Positions 56,501 to 64,000 of a stretch of DNA of 64,000 bases are shown piece by piece. The position numbers were made by a program, and so were the translations under genes. The notes below the pieces were generated by a model. That model made no database searches. It was not told the origin of the DNA and saw only the letters and a program-made list of their open reading frames with translations. The number at the start of each line of letters is the position of its first letter. Position 1 is the stretch's first letter. Source of the stretch: Mucilaginibacter rubeus (GTDB lineage Bacteria > Bacteroidota > Bacteroidia > Sphingobacteriales > Sphingobacteriaceae); the NCBI RefSeq assembly GCF_003286415.2, contig NZ_CP043450.1, positions 3,224,001 to 3,288,000 on the forward strand. Reading direction: 5' to 3'.

Positions 56501-59500
56501 GATAACTTGAGCATTTGCACCAGTTAGGGTTGCTTTGCCTGTGCTGCTGCTTAGTATTATATTAGCTTGAGTATCTTCAAGGATATGGCTGATGCGCTCT
56601 TTCGGGTAGTCCATATCAACCGGTATATAAGCTGCTCCTGCTTTCAGGATACCTAATATACCCGCCATCATATTGATGCCGCGTTCAATACAGATCGCTA
56701 CTAATGATTCCGCTTTTACGCCTCGCGCTTTTAGATAATTTGCTATCTGGTTGGAACGCTCATTTAGTTCCTGATAGCTTACTGTTTCTCCTTCAAATAC
56801 CAATGCTGTCGCAGTTGGACTGGTTTGTACCTGTTTTTCAAACAGGCTGACAATATTTTCTTCTTTAGGATATGCCGCTGCTGTTTCGTTGAACTTTTGT
56901 AGTTGTAGCTCTTCCGCCTGGCTTAACAACTTTAACTTGTTAAGTTGAGTTGCAGGTGTTTCAGTTACCGATGCGATCAGCTGTACATAGTGACCGGCCA
57001 TCCTTTCAATGGTCTCTGCCTCATATAAATCGGTATTGTATTCCGCTACGATCCTGATCCCATCTTTAGTTTCCTCAGCGTTATAGCTCAGGTCATATTT
57101 GCTGGAATAATCACCTGCACGTTCGCCGGTGATTTTAATATCGCCCAACTCTAATGTCGGGATAACGCCTGTATTCTGCAGCACAAACATTACCTGGAAC
57201 AGCGGGCTCCTGCTGAGATCCCTTTCTTTTACTACCGTTTCTACTACTTTTTCAAACGGTACTTCCTGGTGGCCGTAAGCTTCCAGTGTGGTTTGCTTTA
57301 CTTTGCTTAATAGTTCTGTAAATGTTTCTTCTCCGTTCAGGGCTGTTCTTAGTGCAAGCGTGTTCACGAAAAAGCCGATAAGTTCAGCAGTTTCTTTCCT
57401 ATCGCGGTTAGCTACAGGCGTACCTACACAGATATCTTCTTGACCACTATAACGGTAAAGCAGTACTTTAAATATTGCCAGTAGGGTCATGTACAGCGTA
57501 GCACCCTGTTCAAGGCTTAACTGTTTTAATTGCGCTGCCTGTTCTTTGGCTATCGTAAACTCATATACCGATCCCCTGCTGCTTTGTACAGCCGGACGCA
57601 TATGGTCAGTTGGCAATTCCAACGTAGTTGTGCCTGCTAACTTTTCTTCCCAGTAGCTTAGTTTGCTTTGCAGCTTTTCGGCACTCAGGTATTCCCTCTG
57701 CCAGATCGCGTAATCCGCATATTGGATCTCCGGGGCTTTAAGTTTTATTGGCTCGCTTTTGTTGTAGCTACTATAAAGCTTGCTGAACTCCCTTACCAAT
57801 ACCGGCATCGACCAGCCATCGGCCGCGATATGGTGCAGTACCAACAGCAAGATGTATTCGTCTTTTGCTGTTGCGATCAGCTCTGCCCTCAGCATATCAT
57901 CCTGTGACAAGTCAAACGGCCTGTTGACTTCCTGGCTGATATATGCTTTGAGTTCTGCTTTGTTTTCGTTTATCCCGCTTTGCTTTAATGCCCAGTTATT
58001 GGCTTTGACATATTGGAAACCTTGCCCCTCGTGTTCTCTGATCACGGTACGCAGTACTTCATGGCGTTCTACCACATTTATCAGCGCGTTTTCAAGGGCA
58101 GCTGTGTTTACCTCGCCGGTCAGTTTCAGTACCGCAGGGATATGGTATTGTACGCTACCTTCCAGTCTGTCTATAAACCACAATCTTTCCTGGCTATATG
58201 ACAACGGAATGTATTCAGGTCTTGGCTCTGCCTTTTGTATCGTACCTCCTGCTGTGATGTTTTCTACTTCCAGTTGTTTCGCCAAATCCGCGATAGTCGG
58301 GTAAACAAACAGGTCACGGATCTTTAGTTCTTTATTTAGTTCTCTTCTTACCTGCGAGATTACGCGCATAGCCAATAGCGAATGCCCGCCCAACTCAAAG
58401 AAATTATCTTTTGTCCCTATTTTCTCTACACCAAGCAGTTCTTCCCAGATTTTTATCAGTTGCTTTTCTGTAGCTGTTTCAGGAGCAGTGTAGCTTTCTT
58501 CCTGCATTGCTTCTGCTTCAGGCAGAGCGCGTTTGTCCGTCTTGCCGTTTGGGGTCAATGGCAAACTGTCCAGTCTTACCCATAGCCTCGGCACCATGTA
58601 TTCCGGTAACCTTTCGCCAAGATAATTTTGTAACTCCTGTTTATCGTAGGCTGCTTCTTCCATTACCACGTAGGCTGTCAGTCTTTTCGTGCCTTGTTTA
58701 TCTGCCCTCGCTAATACTACCGCTTGCCTTACGTTTTCGTTCTGCAATAAAACCTGCTCAATCTCGCCCAATTCAATCCGGTAACCACGGATCTTTACCT
58801 GGTCATCTATCCTTCCTAAATATTCGACATTGCCGTCTGGTAGCCATCTGCCCTGGTCCCCGGTTCTGTACAGCCTGGCGTTTTTATCCTCGCTATACGG
58901 GTCTGCAATGAATTTCTCTTTCGTCAGCTCCGGCTGGTTCAAATAACCTCTTGCTACCTGTACACCGCCTATGCAGATCTCGCCCGGTACGCCTATCGGA
59001 CTTAACTCGCCTGATGCGTTTCTGATGTAGATCTGCGTGTTTGATACAGGCACGCCGATAGGAGGCAAAACCGAAAGTGTTGAACTATCAACAGTAAAGC
59101 TGCTTACCACATGCGCTTCGGTAGGCCCGTATTGATTGATCACTTTTATTCCTGTATTCCTGATCAACGTTTTTACTTCATCCGTGATCTTTAATTGCTC
59201 GCCTGCAACGATGATCTCTTCAACCGCAAATGAAAAATCCGGAACAGCAATGATCTGTTCGGCTATATTTTGAAGCACAACTACCGGGAAAAATAAATGC
59301 GTCAGCTCATGCTTAGCAATATGATCAATTAAAGCATCCAGATCCCGACGGGTATCACCATCAATAAGGCAAAGCCTATTTCCAAAGCAAAGCGTCGAAA
59401 ATATCTCCTGGAAACTTACATCAAAGGTGTAAGCGGCAAATTGTAAAACTTTGCGGCTTTTATTTTTAAATTGGGTTTCCTGCCAGTTTAACAAGTTAAA

Positions 59501-62500
59501 CATAGCACACTCAGGCATCATTACACCCTTAGGCTTGCCGGTTGAACCAGAAGTATAAAGGATGTAAATCAACTGTTCGGCATTTATGGCTATCCCAAGA
59601 TTGTCTTTTGCCTCCTGAGCTATAGCATTTTCGTTCAGCCCATCAACCTCAATAACCAATACAGCTGGGTTCAAAACATATTTGCTGCTTTGTTTGGTGC
59701 TTACAACCACAGATGCGCCGGTATCGGCTATCATGTAGTTAATCCGATCCTGTGGAAAATCTGGATCAATCGGTACATAAACACCACCAGCTTTCAAAAT
59801 ACCAAGAATCGATATGATCATTCCCAAACCGCGCTCTGTACAAACAGGCACAAGGGTTTCATTGGTTACACCGTGTTTCTGAAGGTATCTGGCCAGTCGG
59901 TTAGCTTGCTCATTTAAAGCCTGATAACTCAATTCTTCACCTTCAAATACCAATGCTATTGCGTCAGGACTTTTCAAAACCTGCTCTTCAAACAGGCTTA
60001 CAATGCTTTCATCGCCAGTAAAATCAACTTTGGTTGCGTTGAACAGTTCGAGCTGAACACGTTCAGTCTCACCAATCATATTCAAATGGCCAACTGTTTC
60101 ATTTGGTGCATCGACGATAGCGTTTAGCAACTGGCTATAATGGCTTGCCATACGGCTAATAGTCGCCTCGTCATAAATATCAGTATTATACTCAAGTGCA
60201 ACTTGCAGGCCATTTTCCGATTCAATGACAAACAGGGTGATATCAAATTTGGCGGTCTGGTGCTCGTCTTTCGTTTGCTTTAGTGTCAGATCGCCAAATT
60301 GCAATTCAGGTACGCGGGTGGTGTTCTGCAACACAAACATCACCTGAAACAATGGGCTCCTGCTTAAATCCCTTTCTTTTACAACAGCTTCAACCACTTT
60401 TTCAAACGGCACATCCTGGTGCTCGTAGGCCTCCAGCATAGTTTGTTTTACCTGCGCCAAAAATTTGATAAACGGCATCTCTCCGTCCAAATGGCTCCGT
60501 ATGGCCAATGTATTTACGAAGAAACCTATCAATTCCGCTATTTCAGGCTGATTGCGATTTGCTATCGGGCTACCTACACAGATATCTTCCTGTCCGCTAT
60601 AACGATACAACAGGATATTAAAGGCCGACAGCAATGTCATGTAAATCGACACTCCGTTTTGTACGCTTAATTCATGTAGTCTGCCTGTAATTCCGGACGC
60701 TATCTCAAACTCATACAGCGCACCGTTAGTGCTTTGTTCGGCCGGGCGTTGACGGTCGGCCGGTAGCTGAAGCGTACTTACACCGGTTAACTTCCGTTCC
60801 CAGTAAGCAAGTTTTGAGGCTAATAGATCGCCTTGCAAAGTAGCCCTTTGCCAGATGGCATAGTCAGGATATTGGACTGTTAATGCGGGAAGTTCCAGTT
60901 GCCTGTTAGTCGAAAAAGCGTTGTATAATTCAATCCATTCTTTTGCCAATATAGCCGATGACGAACCATCTGAAGCAATATGGTGCATCGTGAGCAGCAG
61001 TGCAAATTCGCTTTCATTAACTTTTATCAGCTCCGCGCGAAGCATATCATCTGCAGAAAGATCAAATGGCTGCGCTATTTGCAATTTAATGTATTGCTCA
61101 AGTGATAAATGCTGATCCTGGTAATGTTTTGCATCAGTTTGCTTTAATGTCCAGGTATTTGCAGGTTTTACTTGCTGATATCCCTCACCGTCCTGTTCAA
61201 AAATAATCGTGCGCAATACTTCATGACGGTTCACAATTTCCCGAAACGTTTTTTCCAGTGCTTCGACATTTAATGTCCCTGACAAGTTGAATACCGCCGG
61301 TACATGATATTGAACACTGCCTAACATCCGGTCGATAAACCATAAACGCTCCTGGCTATATGACAACGGTATGCGTTCCGGGCGGGTTTGCGCGATGATA
61401 GTGGCCGCTGTATTTTGCTCCGCGCGACCTAAACGTGACGACAATGAACCGATTGTTGGATAATCGAATACTTCGCCTATGGAAAGGTCCTGCTCAAAGG
61501 CTTTTCTGACTTCGGCTATTAGCTTTACCGCCAATAATGAATGGCCGCCAAGTTCAAAAAAGTTATCGTTAATGCCGATTTCTTCAATCTCAAGGATATT
61601 TTGCCAGATTTCAGCAAGTCTGCTTTCAACCTTGTTGCGAGGAGCAATGAATCCCCTGCCAGATATCTGTACTTCCGGATGAGGTAAAGCTTTACGATCT
61701 ATTTTTCCGTTCGCGGTTAGAGGAATTGCTGTTAATTGAATAAGATGCGATGGCAGCATATAATCTGGCAAATGCTCTTTAAGGTAGACATTCAATCCAA
61801 CGGGTTCAAACTTTGCTGATGGTATGATATAGGCTACCAATTGCTTATTGCCCAATTTATCGTCGAGAGCCAATACAGCCGCCTGGCTTATATACTTGCT
61901 GTGTTCAAGTACCAGGGCAACTTCGCCGGGTTCAACCCGGTAGCCTCTTATCTTTACCTGGTCGTCCATGCGGCCTAGGTATTCGATATTGCCATCGGCG
62001 CGCATAACTACGCGGTCGCCGGTGCGGTAAATCCTGGCACCCTCCCTGCGGTACGGGTCGGCAATAAATTTTTCTTTGGTTAATTTAGGCAAACGATGAT
62101 ATCCCTGTGCTAATCCCCTGCCGCCGATATAGAGCTCGCCGGGGATACCAATTGGGCAACGTTCCAGTTCTTTGCCTAAAACGTAAACGATAGTATTGGA
62201 GAATGGGCGCCCTATTGGAATGCGCGGCCCCTCAATTACCTGACCGGATGCCTCGTATAATAATTTGCCTATAGTGGTTTCAGTAGGGCCATAATGATTA
62301 ACTACCCGGCAATCGCCATAACGGGCAATACGCTCTACAGATTCTTTAGGTAAAGTTTCGCCGCCAAAGATCAACAGTTTTGCAGGTAACAATGGCGCAT
62401 CCGTTTCCGGTGACAGCGCTTTCCAATGAGATGGCACAATTTTAATACAGTCGATCCGGTTTTCGTTAAAATAGCGATGAATCTGATGGACATTGCTCAC

Positions 62501-64000
62501 TATCTCCTTAGAGAAAACATGCAGCGTTCCGCCGTAAACCAGCGAACTAAATAACACAGTATTTCCAAGATCGGTTGCGATAGTCGACATCAGACCGAAA
62601 GTTTCGCAATCACCTATCCTGGCACGCTCATTTAAGCCATACACATAATCCGTAAGGCTGTCGTGATCTACGAGTACACCTTTGGGTTTGCCCGTTGAGC
62701 CGGAAGTATAGATCACATAAGCCAAATCATCGGGTGAAGGGAATATCTCGGGATCATTTTCCGGTTCGAGGGAAAGTTCCCACTCCATATTATCCAATTC
62801 CCAAACCTTCTGGAACTGAGTTACTGAAGCAGCTCGATCTGCAAATTTGCTGCTGCTTACGATAATCCCTGCCCGTGTATCATCCAGGATATGTTTTACA
62901 CGATCAGACGGAAAATCGGTATCAACAGGAACATAAGCTCCTCCCGCCTTAAGGATTCCCAAAATAGCTACGATCATATCCAAACCGCGCTCCATATAAA
63001 CAGGCACCAATACACCTGTTTTTACGCCGTAACGCTGCAGGTGATGAGCAAGTTGATTAGAGCGCACATGCAGTTCGCGATAAGTCAGCGCCCTACCTTC
63101 AAATACAACTGCCTGTATATCGGGATTTAGTAGCGCCTGGGCCAGGAATAGTTCAATGATGGTTTCATTGGCGATGTATGCGCAATGGCTACGTTCGTTC
63201 TTGAACAGCCACAGCTCTTCTTTGCGGCTCAATAACCTGAGCTTGCTGATCTCCATATCGGGGTTCGTGACGATAGAGATCAGCAACATTTCGAAATGCT
63301 TCACCATGCGCCTAATGCGCGCTGTGTTATAAAGATCAGTATTGTATTGTACTGCCCATTTTAAGCCATACTTTGTTTCTGTTACAAAAAAGGTAAGATC
63401 AAATTTTACGGTCTTATGTTCGTAACCGTATCCTGACAATTCCAGATCGCCAAGGGTTATAGCCGGGATCTCGGGAGTGTTACCCAAAACCAGCATCACC
63501 TGAAAAAGCGGGCTGATACCTGCTTCGCGCTCTTTCACAGTTGCTTCCACGACGCGTTCAAACGGCACATCCTGATGGCTAAAAGCATCAAGCACTGTTT
63601 GTTTTACATCAGCCAGTAGTCGATTAAATGTAGCTTCGCCTTTTACCTGATCGCGAAGGGCGAGTGTATTTACAAAAAAGCCAATCAATTGCTCCAACTC
63701 GCGTTGCGGGCGACCTGCTATCGAAGTACCAACGCAGATATCTTCCTGCCCGCTGTAGCGGTAAAGTAATATCTTGAACGCAGTAAGCAGGGTCATATAC
63801 AGTGTTGCGCCGTTCTTCTGGCTTAACTTGTGTAATGCACCGGTAAGGTCGCTGCCAATATTAAATGTTAGTGTCGAACCATTGACAACGGCTCCTGATG
63901 ACCTGATACTATCAGCCGGTAACTGCAGTTGCTGAACATCAGCGAGTTTTTGCTTCCAGTACTCCAGCTTGTTTTCCAGTTGCTGCTCATGAATAGGATT
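50522..64000 (-). CDS. NRPS, four modules in window, ending in an epimerisation domain (N-terminus beyond window)
   Basis: The frame is open to the right edge, so the in-window part (4492 residues, numbered from 64000) starts inside a C domain; the first visible residues are NPIHEQQLENKLEYWKQKL. Order: C(partial)-A-T-C-A-T-C-A-T-C-A-T-E. Carrier serines are Ser821, Ser1874, Ser2919 (all GGHS) and Ser3971 in GGDSI, the form usual before an E domain. The E domain (about 4020-4470) has HHLAIDGVSW at His4153 and NYLGQF. Codes read by eye are DLTKIGHIGK (Asp-like), DVQLIAQVVK (Pro-like), DTESIGSVCK (unassigned) and DATKVGEVGK (Asn-like). The second C domain has HHIASDGSS. The tail DKFLDDNDTDNIMSF is acidic and may dock to the TubC-like domain of the next NRPS. 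It is the assembly-line partner upstream of the thioesterase NRPS. Confidence 0.95.
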   Translation of the reverse strand, partial: NPIHEQQLENKLEYWKQKLADVQQLQLPADSIRSSGAVVNGSTLTFNIGSDLTGALHKLSQKNGATLYMTLLTAFKILLYRYSGQEDICVGTSIAGRPQRELEQLIGFFVNTLALRDQVKGEATFNRLLADVKQTVLDAFSHQDVPFERVVEATVKEREAGISPLFQVMLVLGNTPEIPAITLGDLELSGYGYEHKTVKFDLTFFVTETKYGLKWAVQYNTDLYNTARIRRMVKHFEMLLISIVTNPDMEISKLRLLSRKEELWLFKNERSHCAYIANETIIELFLAQALLNPDIQAVVFEGRALTYRELHVRSNQLAHHLQRYGVKTGVLVPVYMERGLDMIVAILGILKAGGAYVPVDTDFPSDRVKHILDDTRAGIIVSSSKFADRAASVTQFQKVWELDNMEWELSLEPENDPEIFPSPDDLAYVIYTSGSTGKPKGVLVDHDSLTDYVYGLNERARIGDCETFGLMSTIATDLGNTVLFSSLVYGGTLHVFSKEIVSNVHQIHRYFNENRIDCIKIVPSHWKALSPETDAPLLPAKLLIFGGETLPKESVERIARYGDCRVVNHYGPTETTIGKLLYEASGQVIEGPRIPIGRPFSNTIVYVLGKELERCPIGIPGELYIGGRGLAQGYHRLPKLTKEKFIADPYRREGARIYRTGDRVVMRADGNIEYLGRMDDQVKIRGYRVEPGEVALVLEHSKYISQAAVLALDDKLGNKQLVAYIIPSAKFEPVGLNVYLKEHLPDYMLPSHLIQLTAIPLTANGKIDRKALPHPEVQISGRGFIAPRNKVESRLAEIWQNILEIEEIGINDNFFELGGHSLLAVKLIAEVRKAFEQDLSIGEVFDYPTIGSLSSRLGRAEQNTAATIIAQTRPERIPLSYSQERLWFIDRMLGSVQYHVPAVFNLSGTLNVEALEKTFREIVNRHEVLRTIIFEQDGEGYQQVKPANTWTLKQTDAKHYQDQHLSLEQYIKLQIAQPFDLSADDMLRAELIKVNESEFALLLTMHHIASDGSSSAILAKEWIELYNAFSTNRQLELPALTVQYPDYAIWQRATLQGDLLASKLAYWERKLTGVSTLQLPADRQRPAEQSTNGALYEFEIASGITGRLHELSVQNGVSIYMTLLSAFNILLYRYSGQEDICVGSPIANRNQPEIAELIGFFVNTLAIRSHLDGEMPFIKFLAQVKQTMLEAYEHQDVPFEKVVEAVVKERDLSRSPLFQVMFVLQNTTRVPELQFGDLTLKQTKDEHQTAKFDITLFVIESENGLQVALEYNTDIYDEATISRMASHYSQLLNAIVDAPNETVGHLNMIGETERVQLELFNATKVDFTGDESIVSLFEEQVLKSPDAIALVFEGEELSYQALNEQANRLARYLQKHGVTNETLVPVCTERGLGMIISILGILKAGGVYVPIDPDFPQDRINYMIADTGASVVVSTKQSSKYVLNPAVLVIEVDGLNENAIAQEAKDNLGIAINAEQLIYILYTSGSTGKPKGVMMPECAMFNLLNWQETQFKNKSRKVLQFAAYTFDVSFQEIFSTLCFGNRLCLIDGDTRRDLDALIDHIAKHELTHLFFPVVVLQNIAEQIIAVPDFSFAVEEIIVAGEQLKITDEVKTLIRNTGIKVINQYGPTEAHVVSSFTVDSSTLSVLPPIGVPVSNTQIYIRNASGELSPIGVPGEICIGGVQVARGYLNQPELTKEKFIADPYSEDKNARLYRTGDQGRWLPDGNVEYLGRIDDQVKIRGYRIELGEIEQVLLQNENVRQAVVLARADKQGTKRLTAYVVMEEAAYDKQELQNYLGERLPEYMVPRLWVRLDSLPLTPNGKTDKRALPEAEAMQEESYTAPETATEKQLIKIWEELLGVEKIGTKDNFFELGGHSLLAMRVISQVRRELNKELKIRDLFVYPTIADLAKQLEVENITAGGTIQKAEPRPEYIPLSYSQERLWFIDRLEGSVQYHIPAVLKLTGEVNTAALENALINVVERHEVLRTVIREHEGQGFQYVKANNWALKQSGINENKAELKAYISQEVNRPFDLSQDDMLRAELIATAKDEYILLLVLHHIAADGWSMPVLVREFSKLYSSYNKSEPIKLKAPEIQYADYAIWQREYLSAEKLQSKLSYWEEKLAGTTTLELPTDHMRPAVQSSRGSVYEFTIAKEQAAQLKQLSLEQGATLYMTLLAIFKVLLYRYSGQEDICVGTPVANRDRKETAELIGFFVNTLALRTALNGEETFTELLSKVKQTTLEAYGHQEVPFEKVVETVVKERDLSRSPLFQVMFVLQNTGVIPTLELGDIKITGERAGDYSSKYDLSYNAEETKDGIRIVAEYNTDLYEAETIERMAGHYVQLIASVTETPATQLNKLKLLSQAEELQLQKFNETAAAYPKEENIVSLFEKQVQTSPTATALVFEGETVSYQELNERSNQIANYLKARGVKAESLVAICIERGINMMAGILGILKAGAAYIPVDMDYPKERISHILEDTQANIILSSSTGKATLTGANAQVIELDSNEEIKAQSGENIDIAIEPNQLAYVMYTSGSTGKPKGVMVEHQSIANYCNGFVNYFGITAADNVLQQSSVSFDTMCEEIYPALITGAKVVIVKEGGKDVDSIKYLLKTEEITILSATPTVIAYLNKEAANNKIDIQNLRYIISGGELLQPGFVDHLYPKVQVVNSYGPTEGTVCASYYTINDINKAALIGSPVSNTQIYIRNKEGELSPIGVPGEICIGGVQVARGYLNQPELSKEKFITDPYSEDENARLYRTGDQGKWLSDGNIEYLGRIDDQVKIRSYRIELGEIEQVLLQNENVRQAVVLARADKQGSTKRLIAYVVMEEAAYDKQELQNYLGERLPEYMVPRLWVRLDSLPLTPNGKTDKKALPEAEANQEESYTAPETKAEKQLTKIWEELLGVEKIGTKDNFFELGGHSLLAMRVISQVRRELNKELKIRDLFVYPTIAELAKQLEVENTTTEGTIQKAEPRPEYIPLSYSQERLWFIDRLEGSVQYHIPAVLKLSGEVNVNALESALRNVVERHEVLRTVIREHEGQGYQYIKENNWVLKQSEINQAELQGYISQEVNRPFDLSQDDMLRAELIETAKQEYVLLLVLHHIAADGWSMPVLVREFSKLYSSYNKNEPIELKAPEIQYADYAIWQREYLNAEKLQSKLSYWEEKLAGTATLELPTDHMRPAVQSSRGAVYEFTINKEQTIKLQQLSLEQGVTLYMTLLAIFKVLLYRYSGQEDLCVGTPVANRDREETAELIGFFVNTLALRTNLNGEEAFTELLSKVKQTTLEGYSHQEVPFEKVVEVVVKERDLSRSPLFQVMFVLQNTGAIPTLELADIKITGERAGDYSSKYDLSYNAEETKGGIRIVAEYNTDLYKAATIERMAGHYVQLIQAVIENSANQINKLQLLNKIEVEQLQSFNDTTIDHPKDENIVGLFEKQVRIDPTATALVFGGETVSYQELNERSNRIAHYLKADGVKTESLVAICIERGINMITGILGVLKSGAAYVPVDMDYPKERISYILEDTLATIILTSSIGRANLNDINAQVIELDNNQEIANQSGDNLNIAIASSQPAYVIYTSGSTGKPKGVMIEHGNLISYLVNNKTKYISNNGSKSGTFIHLSYTFDASVTGLFMPLINGRSIVIAGAKYNNVFEDENLLKYAPYEFIKLTPAHISLLQEATSGEDRSRLADRLVIGGEALRLNHFDGYNTGMCDTEIINEYGPTEATVGCSVYSFKLSDNLENIPSDIPIGKPISNTTLYVLNEYGDQQPIGVKGELYIGGEGVARGYLNNADLTLTKFIPSHFKTGERLYRTGDSARWLSDGNLEYLGRQDDQVKIRGYRIELGEIESALLQNPEVLQAVVLAREDKQGVKRLCAYVVTDEAAFDKQQLQQYLQELLPEYMIPRLWVRMESLPLTINGKIDKKALPEAEISELIPETQVAPRNQTEEQLAEIWQELLGIDQIGIYDNFFELGGDSILTIQVVSRARKYGIEIQPKDIFYHQVIARLAEAVHKNGAGKIKTEQGTLNGDVGLLPIQQWYLEQHQTEISHYNQAVLLSIDKNISVVTLQTCFDALVAYHDALRLQYGNTNGNWEQHYGTAKVEVLVEDLTNVQDLTAGISAYANEYQRSLSITEGRLINVVLMKTADNETANRLSIVVHHLAIDGVSWRIILNDLNTLLDKITNGEIPNLGAKGSSYRQWYQALIQYSESRRLLAQEKYWEQITSSYEPLPVDIEFARKAQVGDMANIRVKLNTEYTALLLREVPKVYHTEINDLLLAPLAGVLGNWAGKQEIVVGLEAHGRESITDGVDISRTVGWFTSLYPVKLRTAADKDWLIKEVKEELRKVADKGLGFGVLKYINKVDSLQGNDPWDIMFNYLGQFDQAINSGKWFGYANEDSGESVHKTQFSPVKITINSYIIAGELTVNWSFSNKHYIETTINDLSLKYITYLSQLIDHCLEQAKSKAVFTPADYGLGAEINYQELDKFLDDNDTDNIMSF
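55244..58379 (-). repeat. Duplicated NRPS module, copy in the first NRPS gene
   Basis: This stretch, from carrier site 3 back to carrier site 2, is module 3 (C3-A3-T3) of the edge-truncated NRPS. It is a near copy of 44162-47291. The two modules should add the same amino acid, since the code DTESIGSVCK is the same in both. The similarity includes silent sites, so the duplication is recent or maintained by gene conversion. Confidence 0.8.

Noticed and set aside
36902..64000. Siderophore NRPS
   Set aside because: No aryl-acid loading, hydroxamate-forming enzymes, TonB receptor or ferric reductase genes are present in the window; the Asp/Asn/Ser codes alone do not establish iron chelation.

Overview
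The window looks like a chromosome segment from a member of the Bacteroidota, most likely Sphingobacteriaceae (Mucilaginibacter or Pedobacter type). The protein families point there: DUF3857/transglutaminase, DUF2723 membrane protein, RemB/Wzi-like barrel, NagP-like MFS transporter, GH2 exo-glucosaminidase and the small family often mislabelled 'phosphoribosylpyrophosphate synthetase'. So do the lack of clear Shine-Dalgarno sequences and the many short palindromic intergenic repeats. No rRNA, tRNA, CRISPR array, prophage or classical IS transposase was seen.

Layout. 1-11 kb: housekeeping and accessory genes. These are a truncated HD-domain protein, a secreted transglutaminase-like protein, a DUF559 endonuclease gene framed by 61-bp inverted repeats, a DUF2723 protein, an outer-membrane barrel, a 47-aa membrane protein and a pair of DNA glycosylases (AlkZ-like and zinc-less Fpg/Nei-like). 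11-19 kb: a small secreted protein, a DHA2-type drug exporter, an unknown membrane protein, an esterase with a C-terminal TPR-like region, and an aldehyde dehydrogenase/DUF779 pair facing a divergent AraC regulator. 19-24 kb: an amino-sugar operon (MFS importer, ROK kinase, exo-beta-D-glucosaminidase), bracketed by two copies of a 105-bp palindromic element. 24-28 kb: AI-2E-family protein, CDF metal transporter, a small conserved protein and a CE2-like esterase.

28-64 kb: a run of genes on the minus strand. Transcription enters from the right with a giant NRPS gene cut by the window edge, followed 12 nt later by a second NRPS gene of 4535 aa, an ABC exporter, a GT2 and a GT4 glycosyltransferase, a sugar-nucleotidyltransferase, UDP-glucose dehydrogenase and UDP-xylose synthase. 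A hairpin and then a mannose-1-phosphate guanylyltransferase follow. The in-window part of the first NRPS reads C(partial)-A-T-C-A-T-C-A-T-C-A-T-E. The second reads docking-C-A-T-C-A-T-C-A-T-C-A-T-TE. Reading the ten-residue adenylation codes by eye gives a tentative product segment: Asp, Pro-like, X, D-Asn-like, Ser, X, Asp, aromatic-like. X is an unassigned code used twice. The release domain carries Cys in place of the usual nucleophilic Ser.

The most interesting points are (i) the co-linear NRPS, exporter, glycosyltransferase and UDP-xylose pathway, which suggests an unreported glycosylated acidic peptide; (ii) a whole-module duplication shared between the two NRPS genes; (iii) the Cys-type thioesterase; and (iv) a DUF559 endonuclease unit with REP-like inverted ends that resemble other palindromes in the window.
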